DNA of 64,000 nt from Acidobacteriaceae bacterium (GCA_030037635.1 JASHQH010000211.1:1-64000); one strand, 5' to 3'; positions 27,471 through 35,726 are shown, numbered from the stretch's first letter. The notes: generated by a model not told the origin, from the sequence alone. Numbers and translations are program-made.

Positions 27471-29288
27471 TTGATGCGTCCGCTCCAGATCGCTTCTCTC
27501 GTCGCTGTTCTGCCGCTGCTCTTCGCGGCATCGGCCGCTCACGCTCAAACAGCTCCGGCTCCGTCCCAGCCCGCAATTCGCACCGGCGCCAATCTTGTTC
27601 TCGTGGATGTTGTGGCCACCGATCACGATCAACCGGTGCTCGGGCTGGATCGAAAAGACTTTCACATTTTTGAGGATGGCAAAGAACAGGCCATCTCGTC
27701 GTTCGAAGAACATCGGCCTGCCGCCGCCCTTCCCGTCTACCTGAGCTCGCCGTTGCCTGCCAATACCTGGTCGAATCTGCCGGCCTACTCGAAATCAAGC
27801 GCGGTCAACGTGCTCCTTCTCGATGCGCTGAATACGGGCGTAAGTGATCAGCTGCGCGTGCGCCAGAAGATGATCGACTACCTTGCCGCGGTAAAACCGG
27901 GCACGCCGCTGGCCATCTTCGCGCTTTCGTCGCAACTGCGCCTGGTAACGGATTTCACTACCGATCCGGCCGCGCTGGCGAAAGAATTGAAGAATCCCAA
28001 AGCCACCCCCGGGGACTCGCCGTTGCTGGACACGCAGCCAACAACCGCCCTCAATGCCGCTCAAGTCAGCGCCGTAGGAAACTCGCTCACGGAACCGAGC
28101 GGCAACCCTCCTGCCCGCGGCGCCGGCCTGAAGAATGTGGCCAGCTCCAGTCCGGGCATGGATGCCGTTGGTCAACTGCAGCAGTTCCAGGCGGACCAGG
28201 GTGCGTTCCAGACCGATGTCCGAGTGAAAATCACGCTCGGCGCCATGCAGCAGCTTGCCGGCTACCTCCGCGGCATCGACGGGCGCAAAAATGTCATTTG
28301 GTTCTCTGGATCGTTCCCCCTGACCCTCTTTCCGGATTCATCGTCCCCCTTGGAATTCGCGAACGTAAACTCCTACCGCGAGCAGATTGAAAAAACGGCC
28401 AACCTGCTGACGGCGGCGCGCATAGCCATTTACCCCGTGGACGCGCGTGGGTTGATGGTGGCTTCAGAATTCAATGCCACAAACCGTCTGCCTACGCCCC
28501 AACAACAACAGAGCCTGAACCATGTGAAGGCAGACGAAGACTTTCACAACGCACAGGCCTCGATGCAGATGATGGCCGAGGAAACCGGAGGCCGCGCTTA
28601 CCTTGACTCGAACGATCTGGATCAAGCGGTGGCTGATGCCGCCCGGAACGGTTCCAGCTACTACACCATCACCTACGTGTTGCCCAGCGAGCGCCTCGAT
28701 GGCAAGTATCACAAAATTGAGGTTCGGGTAGACGGCGAGCGCAGATTGAAGCTCGCCTACCGGCGCGGTTTTTACGCCGATGCAGGCGGCAATCCCTCAT
28801 CCGGCGGCGCGCAGAACAACGTGTTTCGAACGGCTCTGGAAGCCGATGCTCCTGAGGCGACCGCGATCCTCATCAAGGCGCGCGTTTTGCCGGCAACCGA
28901 TCCGGTCTTCAGCGGTGTGAACCTTCCTGGCGGCTCGGCGGGACAGAACTATGCCTCGTTCGCCGGCGCGCCTCACCGCTACATGATCGACCTCACCATC
29001 GACCCCAACGGCCTGGCGTTCAGCACCACCCCCGCTGGAGACCTGAAGGCATCCATCGAACTCGCCATGATCGCTTACGGAGTCGACGGCCGCCACCTGA
29101 ACGACTATGCTCACGGATTCGAGCTGGGCTTCAAGGCGGCGCAGGCCGAGAAGCTGAAGGCGTCGGGCATTACGGTGCGCCTGCCCTTCGACCTGCCTTC
29201 CGGCGAAGTCGATCTTCGCATCGGCGTCCACGATTTGAACGCCGACCGCGCCGGCTCTGTCGATATTCCACTGAAAGTGGCGCAGTAG
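27471..29288 (+). CDS. Secreted VWFA-related domain protein
   Basis: Signal peptide; VLVDVVATDHDQPVLGLDRKDFHIFEDGKEQAISSFEEH, VNVLLLDALNTGVSDQ, GGRAYLDSNDLDQAVADAARNGSSYYTITYVLP. Confidence 0.8.
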   Translation: MMRPLQIASLVAVLPLLFAASAAHAQTAPAPSQPAIRTGANLVLVDVVATDHDQPVLGLDRKDFHIFEDGKEQAISSFEEHRPAAALPVYLSSPLPANTWSNLPAYSKSSAVNVLLLDALNTGVSDQLRVRQKMIDYLAAVKPGTPLAIFALSSQLRLVTDFTTDPAALAKELKNPKATPGDSPLLDTQPTTALNAAQVSAVGNSLTEPSGNPPARGAGLKNVASSSPGMDAVGQLQQFQADQGAFQTDVRVKITLGAMQQLAGYLRGIDGRKNVIWFSGSFPLTLFPDSSSPLEFANVNSYREQIEKTANLLTAARIAIYPVDARGLMVASEFNATNRLPTPQQQQSLNHVKADEDFHNAQASMQMMAEETGGRAYLDSNDLDQAVADAARNGSSYYTITYVLPSERLDGKYHKIEVRVDGERRLKLAYRRGFYADAGGNPSSGGAQNNVFRTALEADAPEATAILIKARVLPATDPVFSGVNLPGGSAGQNYASFAGAPHRYMIDLTIDPNGLAFSTTPAGDLKASIELAMIAYGVDGRHLNDYAHGFELGFKAAQAEKLKASGITVRLPFDLPSGEVDLRIGVHDLNADRAGSVDIPLKVAQ

Positions 29289-29309
29289 ACCGTTGGCTGT
29301 CCCCGGTCT

Positions 29310-29822
29310 TTACGGTCCCAGATACAGCTCCACTCCCGGCGGGGCAAAACTCAGGGTGTGGTTCCTGGGATCGTAGTCGAGGTCGAGTGCGTCTTTGGTG
29401 CCGGTCCGGCCGTTGATGATCACGGCCACCAGCAGGCCGTTGCCGTAGCGGGCCGCTTCCGCGATCCGGTGGTTGTGGATGGGGCCATATTCGTTGTCGG
29501 GACTCATGGGGCCCCAGTCGTCCTGGAAGCGGGCGAAGGTATAGGTGCCGTACTGCGCTGCGTGCTGCTGCCAGTTCGGGTCGTGTAGCCAGATGCCGTA
29601 CGCCTTCGCCAGGTCGTTGGCCTCGACAGCGGTCATGAATTTATTCGCCGTGGCGCGGCCGAACCAGTAGCGGTTCCAGAACCAGGGCCAATCCACCGGC
29701 CGGCCGGCCACAAGCCACCAGATGATGAAGAGCAAGACAACGGCGGCCGCCGAGCATTTTAGGATGAGCGCATTTCGCTGCGACCGTGCGGCATCGAACT
29801 TTGGAGCATCAAGCAAAGTCAT
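29310..29822 (-). CDS. Conserved hypothetical membrane-anchored protein
   Basis: 170 aa with one N-terminal TM (LKCSAAAVVLLFIIWWLVAG). Confidence 0.65.
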   Translation of the reverse strand: MTLLDAPKFDAARSQRNALILKCSAAAVVLLFIIWWLVAGRPVDWPWFWNRYWFGRATANKFMTAVEANDLAKAYGIWLHDPNWQQHAAQYGTYTFARFQDDWGPMSPDNEYGPIHNHRIAEAARYGNGLLVAVIINGRTGTKDALDLDYDPRNHTLSFAPPGVELYLGP

Positions 29823-30004
29823 GAGATTTGCCTCGGAAACAAGGATACGGCACAGGAGCAGGACTCAGGAGTCAGGTCACGTCAGCAAGCCAGCGAGCCG
29901 GCGAGTCAGCGCCCGGCTCCTGTTGATTTAGACACCAGCGATTGTTCGGCAGTTCCCCGGGGGTCTGACTGCATGGATTTGTAGCTTTGGGCCTCGTGCT
30001 GTCT

Positions 30005-30047
30005 CCCACACATTCGCCGAAAGAGTGGGCGAATGGATGGGGCACGC
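30005..30047. repeat. GGGGCAC-type hairpin repeat, copy 3
   Basis: CCCACACATTCGCC-GAAAGAGTG-GGCGAATGGATGGGGCACGC; different inner stem CATTCGCC/GGCGAATG. Confidence 0.65.
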
Positions 30048-30124
30048 AGAGTTCTCTTTCAAGCGGCCGGAGGCCTGGCTTCCCAAGCTCTCAATCACCA
30101 TGATGACACCATGATGAAGCCTAT

Positions 30125-30180
30125 CTGTTCCCTGCTTTCTCGTTCCCTTGGTCCTTTGGTCCCGGTTCTTACTCCCTGCT
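30125..30180. repeat. GGGAACAAG polypurine repeat (pyrimidine strand on +), overlapping ddl 3' end
   Basis: TGTTCCCTGCTTTCTCGTTCCCTTGGTCCTTTGGTCCCGGTTCTTACTCCCTGCT. Confidence 0.6.
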
Positions 30181-31377
30181 GTACGTCGTCCGATTCTTTT
30201 CCCCCTGCCGCTCCAGCGCCAGTTCGATCAGCCGCGTGATGAGGTCCTTGTAGCTGAGTCCCGAAGCCTCCCAAAGCTTGGGATACATGCTGATGCGCGT
30301 GAATCCCGGCATCGTGTTTACCTCGTTCACAAAAATGCGGCGTTTGCCGTCCGGTTCCATCAGGAAATCGACGCGTGCCAGCCCCGCCAGGTCGCACGCC
30401 TTGAACGCCGTCACCGCCATCTGCTGAATTCCGCGGCTCTGAGCGCGCGAAATCGGCGCGGGAATCACGGGCACAGACCCCTCGGACAAATATTTGGCCT
30501 CGTAGTCGTAGAATTCCTTGCCGGGAATGATCTCACCCACCACGCTGGCCTGCGGATCGTCGTTGCCCAGCACGGCAACCTCAAACTCCCGCGCCTGCGC
30601 AGCTTGACCGCCGCGACTGGCCTTGCCGGGGTCCCCGGCGACAGGTCTTCGTCGCTGGGGTGACTTGCCGCCTACGCCTTGCTCCACAATCAGCTTGCGG
30701 TCGTACCTGGCCGCCAGGGTCAGCGCCGGCCCCAATTCTTTGCGGTTGTGCGCCTTGGTGATGCCCACCGACGAGCCCAGGTTCGCCGGCTTCACGAACA
30801 TCGGGTAGCGGAGCGCCCGCTCGATCTGTGCCACGGCCTTGCGCGGCGAGTTTTCCCAATCCGAGCGCAGCAGCGTGACGTGCTTGACGATAGGCAGCCC
30901 GGCCTGCGCGAACAGGCGCTTCATCACGTCCTTGTCCATTCCTGCCGCCGAGCCCAGCACGCCTGACCCCACATAGGCAATCCCGGCCAGCTCAAACAAT
31001 CCCTGAATGGTGCCGTCTTCGCCAAACGTGCCATGAAGCACTGGAAAGACGACGTCGATCGCCCCTCCTCTTGGGCCTTGCGCACCCGGCTCGGGAGTCA
31101 GCAGCGTGGGAATGCCCTCGTGCAGCAGCTTGGCACCCGGCGTCGCCTCGGGATCGCCGGCCCGCAGCCGCCGCCCAACCTCGCTTGTGTCGCCAGAGAG
31201 AAGATGGTTCGCATCCGCGGCAGCCAGCCATCGGCCCTCCTTGGTGATGCCGATGGGCGTCACGTCGAACTTCTCGCGGTCGATCGCGCCCAGAACCGAC
31301 GCCGCCGACAGCAGTGAGACCTCGTGCTCGCCGCTACGCCCGCCAAAAAGAATGCCTACCCGCAGTTTTTTTGCCAT
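30169..31377 (-). CDS. ddl: D-alanine--D-alanine ligase, with an in-frame insertion
   Basis: MAKKLRVGILFGGRSGEHEVSLLSAASVLGAI, VVFPVLHGTFGEDGTIQGLFELAGIAYVGSGVLGSAAGMDKDVMK, FVNEVNTMPGFT. Insertion GGKSPQRRRPVAGDPGKASRGGQAAQ lies between VEQGV and AREFEVAVLGNDDP. Confidence 0.92.
   Translation of the reverse strand: MAKKLRVGILFGGRSGEHEVSLLSAASVLGAIDREKFDVTPIGITKEGRWLAAADANHLLSGDTSEVGRRLRAGDPEATPGAKLLHEGIPTLLTPEPGAQGPRGGAIDVVFPVLHGTFGEDGTIQGLFELAGIAYVGSGVLGSAAGMDKDVMKRLFAQAGLPIVKHVTLLRSDWENSPRKAVAQIERALRYPMFVKPANLGSSVGITKAHNRKELGPALTLAARYDRKLIVEQGVGGKSPQRRRPVAGDPGKASRGGQAAQAREFEVAVLGNDDPQASVVGEIIPGKEFYDYEAKYLSEGSVPVIPAPISRAQSRGIQQMAVTAFKACDLAGLARVDFLMEPDGKRRIFVNEVNTMPGFTRISMYPKLWEASGLSYKDLITRLIELALERQGEKNRTTYSRE
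30625..30660. repeat. CCCCAGCG...CGCCGGGGACCCCGGC hairpin repeat, copy 2, inside ddl coding sequence
   Basis: Minus-strand reading CCCCAGCGAC-GAAGACCT-GTCGCCGGGGACCCCGGCAAGG; GCCGGGG-T-CCCCGGC palindrome at 30625-30639. Confidence 0.7.
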
Positions 31378-31421
31378 TGTGACGATTCTATTCGCTATGT
31401 TGAATTAGCCGTCTCGCTAAT

Positions 31422-31449
31422 ACTCAGCGGGTTTCACTCAGCGGGTTTC
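31422..31449. repeat. Perfect tandem 14-bp repeat upstream of the tcmP remnant
   Basis: ACTCAGCGGGTTTC at 31422-31435 and 31436-31449. Confidence 0.85.
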
Positions 31450-31992
31450 TCAGCAATTATTCCGCTTGACTAAAAGAGAACAAAAGGCGAACATTTGCAT
31501 GATGGACTCAGAACTAAAGATCGATGAAGTAGGCTATTGGACCGAGATTAAGCTCGCGATTCTCGACGAGTATGCCAAACCGTACAATCAGATTCTGCAC
31601 GCGCGAAAACTAAGAACGATCTACATCGACGCCTTCGCAGGAGCTGGTCACCATCGCGCTAAGGGCAGTAATAGGATCATCGAAGGCAGTCCCGTAAGAG
31701 CGCTTAACGTTTCGCCGCCTTTTGATCTCTTGCACCTCATCGACGTGGATCAAGCCCGGACTCGGGAGCTCGCACGCATCGCCGCGGGGAGAAAAAACGT
31801 AAAAGCCCACACCGGAGACTGCAACCGGGTGCTGTTGAGGGATGTATTTCCGGCTATAAGCTTCACAAATTACGAGCGAGCCCTTTGCATTCTAGTCATT
31901 ATGGAGTGACCGGTTCCCTGCGCGATGCGTGGGTTAGTCTGTGAGACCTGAAGGCAGCACAGATCAGAGCCACAAGCGGAGAGGAACCGGCC

Positions 31993-33120
31993 ATGAAGGA
32001 AAAGGTACGATTTTTGGGCATGGATGTCCATGCGGAGACGATTTCCGTCGCTGTAGCGGAAGCCGATGGAGAGGTACGAAGCTTTGGCACGATAGCCAAC
32101 CGCGCGGAGTCGATCCGCAAGCTGATTAAGAAGCTGGGTCCAGTGGAGCAGCTGCGAGCCTGCTACGAGGCCGGTCCCACCGGCTATGTTCTCTACTGGC
32201 AGTTGAGCGAACTTGGGGTAGATTGTGCGGTCATTGCGCCGACTCTGGCCCCGGTGAAGGCGGGGGATCGGGTCAAGACCGACCGACGGGATGCGGAGCG
32301 GCTGGCACGCAGCCACCGGGCCGGCGACCTGACGGCGGTCTGGGTTCCCGATGCGGGCTGCGAAGCGCTGCGCGACCTGGTACGGGGGCGTGAAGCGGCC
32401 AAGCAGGATCAGTTGCGTGCGCGTCACCGGTTGAGTAAGTTTCTTTTGCGCCAGGGACAACGCCCGGCGCGCGGGGTGAAGGCCTGGACCGTGGCCTACA
32501 TGAGCTGGGTTCGGCAACTTCGCCTTGCCCAGCCGGCACAGGATGCAGTCCGGCTGGACTACCTGCACGAGGTGGAACACATGTCGGAGCGGATCAAGCG
32601 GCTGGAAGAGGCGATCCGTGAAGCGGTCCAACAGGCGCCGCCGCCGATGCAGGCGGTTGTTCAGAGACTGCAGGCGCTACGCGGCATTGCACTGATCTCG
32701 GCCGTCACGATCGCCTCCGAGATCGGCGCGGTTTCTCGCTTCCCCAACGCACGGCAGTTGATGAGCTACAGCGGCACGGTGCCCAGTGAGAACTCCAGCG
32801 GCAAGCGTACACAACGCGGCGGGATTACCAAGTCGGGCAACGCGCACCTCAGGCGCATCCTGGGAGAAGCGGCCTGGAGTTATCGACGCCAGCCTGCCGT
32901 AGGGCCGGCGTTGCGCAAGCGGCAGGAGGGCGTGCCGGAACCGATCCGGCAGATTGCCTGGAGGGCGCAGATACGACTTTCCAAGCGTTATGCCCGGCTG
33001 GCAGCCGCGGGCAAGGATCAGAGGAAGATCGTTACTGCGGTGGGCCGCGAGTTGCTGGGTTTTGTCTGGGCGATCGGCCTCCGCGCAGAAGCATCTGTGC
33101 AACAGACAATTGCCGCCTGA
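31993..33120 (+). CDS. IS110/IS1111-family DEDD transposase (Tnp_IS116/IS110/IS902 C-terminal domain)
   Basis: FLGMDVHAETISVAVAE (D), CYEAGPTGYVLYWQL (E), VKTDRRDAERLAR (DxxD); C-terminal LQALRGIALISAVTIASEIGAVSRFPNARQLMSYSGTVPSENSSGKRTQRGGITKSGNAHLRRILGEAAW. Confidence 0.95.
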   Translation: MKEKVRFLGMDVHAETISVAVAEADGEVRSFGTIANRAESIRKLIKKLGPVEQLRACYEAGPTGYVLYWQLSELGVDCAVIAPTLAPVKAGDRVKTDRRDAERLARSHRAGDLTAVWVPDAGCEALRDLVRGREAAKQDQLRARHRLSKFLLRQGQRPARGVKAWTVAYMSWVRQLRLAQPAQDAVRLDYLHEVEHMSERIKRLEEAIREAVQQAPPPMQAVVQRLQALRGIALISAVTIASEIGAVSRFPNARQLMSYSGTVPSENSSGKRTQRGGITKSGNAHLRRILGEAAWSYRRQPAVGPALRKRQEGVPEPIRQIAWRAQIRLSKRYARLAAAGKDQRKIVTAVGRELLGFVWAIGLRAEASVQQTIAA

Positions 33121-33466
33121 AAGCAAAGACAACTGCAAAGGCAAAGACTTTTCCAAAGAATGAAAAAGCCAAAACACAGATGATTGGCGCCACCCAATTC
33201 GAGGACAGAGCCAGCTGCAGCCGGGGCACACACGAAGGAGAATCCTCGCAGGCTCTATGCGACAGGCTCAGCCGGACTCGCGACTCTAGTCAGAGGCAGC
33301 TTCCGACGGATCATGACCATGCGGTTCCGACCCGCGAATATCAGACTGATCAATCGTCGACTACTCTGCTTCGGCTGCCGCTGGCCCTGTCCTTGATAAC
33401 GACAAAGGCAACAACAAAAAAACAACCCCACAAGGGCGCAGCTATTGACAGGGTGACTCCATATCA
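33121..33466 (+). ncRNA. Candidate bridge/seek RNA region in the 3' non-coding end of the IS
   Basis: 346-nt non-coding right end versus 98 nt on the left. Stem CGACG-GATCA (33304-33313) / TGATC-AAT-CGTCG (33347-33359) encloses a loop with CCATGCGGTT (33317-33326), which matches target flank CCATACGGTT (33470-33479) at 9/10. Confidence 0.4.
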
Positions 33467-33904
33467 GATCCATACGGTTTACACCTCGAATGGCAGGTGA
33501 TAGAAGCAGCCGGAAAATCGGGTGTGGTCGAGATTTTCTTAATTTCCCCGTCATGGATATGAATATGAATGTTTTTTGGGCTAATCCTGGCAGGGTGTCG
33601 GGCGCGAATCAAGAACGCATGAGCAAATTTTGGGGGGACGAAAGTTGGAGGGAAGCCTTTTACGAACCAGTTCAAGGGCTGTTTGGACCAATGGAGGAGA
33701 AGAATCCCATCGGGGATGTGGTTAGGGCCTTTCAAGCCCGTCTCAAGCGCGTCGCTGGTTTCGGCTTCGTGCCCGATCCCATGCCGATGAGAAACTCCAA
33801 GGAAGCGATCGTCTACTTTCTGTTCTTTGCAGCCCACAAACCGGTCGCGGCCGAAATAGTGGAAGATATTTTCAAAAAGTATGAGCTTTATGGGAGGAGG
33901 TTAG

Positions 33905-34732
33905 ATGGCTGAGCACTCCACTATCGAATGGACTGACGCCACCTGGAATCCTGTGCGTGGTTGCACGAAGATCAGCCCCGGCTGCAAACACTGCTATGCA
34001 GAGGTTTTTGCGGAGCGGTTTCGCGGCGTGGCTGGTCATCCCTATGAGCAAGGCTTCGACCTACGCCTCGTCCCCGAAAAGCTCGCTGAGCCCCTGCGCT
34101 GGCAAACGCCGAAGATGATCTTCGTGAATTCCATGAGCGACCTTTTCCACGACGGAGTGCCGGACCACTACATCGAAGCTGTAGCGACGGTTATGGTCAA
34201 GGCCAATTGGCATACCTATCAGATCCTGACCAAGCGGTCTGCGCGCATGGCGAGCCTTCTTCATGGGCGACTTCGGTTCGCGGCAAAATCCGGGCACATC
34301 TGGTGGGGGGTCAGCGTGGAGAACCGTGAGTACGGCCTTCCCCGCGTGCGCGATCTTTGCGATTCACCCGCACGCGTGAGATTTTTGTCGATTGAACCTC
34401 TTCTCGAAGGGCTTGGCCGCCTGAGCCTCTCGGGCATTCACTGGGTAATTGTGGGAGGGGAGAGCGGCAACGGCGCCCGGCCGCTGAAAAAAGAGTGGGT
34501 CACCTCGATTCGCGACCAATGCGATAACGCCAGAATTCCCTTCTTCTTCAAACAGTGGGGAGGCGTGCGTAAAAAGCGGGCTGGGCGAATGCTCGACGGT
34601 AAAACCTACGACGGTTTTCCAGCGCGCGTCAGCAATCCGGTCTCGCCTGCCGCAACAGCTCTCGGCTGGGCGCGTGAAATCCGCGAAAAGTACGACTCGT
34701 CGCTGGCGGAGCTTTTGCCCGTATTGGCGTAA
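33905..34732 (+). CDS. DUF5131 / phage Gp37-Gp68 family three-Cys-motif protein
   Basis: MAEHSTIEWTDATWNPVRGCTKISPGCKHCYAEVFAERFRG, MIFVNSMSDLFHDGVPDHYIEAV, HTYQILTKRSARM, HIWWGVSVENREYGLPRVRDL, FLSIEPLLEGLG, HWVIVGGESGNGARPL, FFFKQWGG. Start overlaps the tcmP stop by 8 nt. Confidence 0.93.
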   Translation: MAEHSTIEWTDATWNPVRGCTKISPGCKHCYAEVFAERFRGVAGHPYEQGFDLRLVPEKLAEPLRWQTPKMIFVNSMSDLFHDGVPDHYIEAVATVMVKANWHTYQILTKRSARMASLLHGRLRFAAKSGHIWWGVSVENREYGLPRVRDLCDSPARVRFLSIEPLLEGLGRLSLSGIHWVIVGGESGNGARPLKKEWVTSIRDQCDNARIPFFFKQWGGVRKKRAGRMLDGKTYDGFPARVSNPVSPAATALGWAREIREKYDSSLAELLPVLA

Positions 34733-34739
34733 GCGCCCC

Positions 34740-35726
34740 TCACAGGATCTTCTTCCCAAATGCCGAGCAGGCCAGTTGCACGGCGAGATCGGCGGTGCGG
34801 TTGTGCTCGTCGATCACCGGGTTCACTTCCACGATCTCGAAGCTGAGCAGGCGCCCGTGATCGGCAACAATTTCCATGGCCAGGTGCGCCTCGCGGTAAG
34901 TGGCTCCGCCGCGGACCGGCGTGCCCACCCCGGGCGCTTCTTCAGGATCGATCCAGTCCATATCCAGCGACACGTGATAACCCGCGGTCCCGCGGCCGGC
35001 CGCGCGCAGCGCCTCCTCCATCACCGTGCGCATGCCGCGCTCGTCGATGTCGCGCATGGTGTAGACCTCGGTCATGCCGGCGCGGTGCAGATTTTCACGC
35101 TCGGCCGCATCGATGTCGCGCACGCCGATCAGCACCGCGTTCTCAGGCGCGATCTTGGGCGCGTAGCCGAAGATATTCTTAAGCGGCTCCGGCCCCAGGC
35201 CCAGCAGCGCGGCCAGCGGCATGCCGTGCACGTTGCCCGACGGCGAGGTTTCCGGGGTGTTGATGTCGGAATGAGCGTCGATCCAGAGCAGCCCGACTTT
35301 CTGTCCGCGCCGGCGATAAAATTCGGATACGCCCGACACCGAGCCGGCAGCCAGCGAATGGTCGCCACCCAGAAGGAGCGGCGTCATCCCCGCCTCCAGC
35401 GAGGCCACTACGGCCTCGGCCGTGCGCGTGCAGGTTTCCGCAATCTCCTTCAGGTAGTGTGCGGCCTTATTTCCAGGGGCTTGCGTCTCGGCAATCTTCA
35501 CGCGGATGTTGCCGCCATCGGTGACGGGAAGGCCGAGAGCCTCAAGCCGTGCTTCGAGCCCGGCAACGCGCACCGCCGATGGCCCCATATCCACGCCGCG
35601 CCGGCTCGCACCCAGATCCAAGGGCACGCCGATAATCCGAATGCGGTGAGCAGGTTGCGCCGGCACGCCGGCGTCTGGAGATCCTTGGCGCCTGACCGGG
35701 ATCGATGATGGTTTACGCTTCGTCAT
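34740..35726 (-). CDS. rocF: Arginase
   Basis: RIIGVPLDLGASRRGVDMGPSAVRVAGL, LLLGGDHSLAAGSVSG, GLLWIDAHSDINTPETSPSGNVHGMPLAALLG, HVSLDMDWIDPEEAPGVGTPVRGGATYREAHL. Confidence 0.93.
   Translation of the reverse strand: MTKRKPSSIPVRRQGSPDAGVPAQPAHRIRIIGVPLDLGASRRGVDMGPSAVRVAGLEARLEALGLPVTDGGNIRVKIAETQAPGNKAAHYLKEIAETCTRTAEAVVASLEAGMTPLLLGGDHSLAAGSVSGVSEFYRRRGQKVGLLWIDAHSDINTPETSPSGNVHGMPLAALLGLGPEPLKNIFGYAPKIAPENAVLIGVRDIDAAERENLHRAGMTEVYTMRDIDERGMRTVMEEALRAAGRGTAGYHVSLDMDWIDPEEAPGVGTPVRGGATYREAHLAMEIVADHGRLLSFEIVEVNPVIDEHNRTADLAVQLACSAFGKKIL

Larger units (their letters stand above)
31895..33466 (+). mobile_element. IS110-family insertion sequence, IS1111-type, about 1572 bp, no target duplication
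   Basis: Joining CTA(31894) to GATCC(33467) restores ...ALCI-LDPYGL... of TcmP. Sub-terminal inverted repeats TATGGAGTGACC (31900-31911) and GGTGACTCCATA (33452-33463). The boundary is ambiguous by 1 nt (shared G). Confidence 0.88.
31502..33912 (+). pseudogene. tcmP: Three-Cys-motif partner protein (TcmP-like), interrupted by an IS110-family element and carrying a downstream frameshift
   Basis: N-terminal part MDSELKIDEVGYWTEIKLAILDEYAKPYNQILHARKLRTIYIDAFAGAG...NYERALCIL (to 31894). It resumes at 33467 as DPYGLHLEWQVIEAAGKSGVVEIFL, then continues in another frame as NFPVMDMNMNVFWANPGRVSGANQERMSKFWGDESWREAFYEP... to 33912. Confidence 0.85.

Noticed and set aside
31870-32631. 253-aa minus-strand ORF within the IS element
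   Set aside because: Antisense to the DEDD transposase; no recognisable motifs.
33180-33500. Small ORFs in the IS right end
   Set aside because: No conserved motifs; the region is better explained as the non-coding end of an IS1111-type element.
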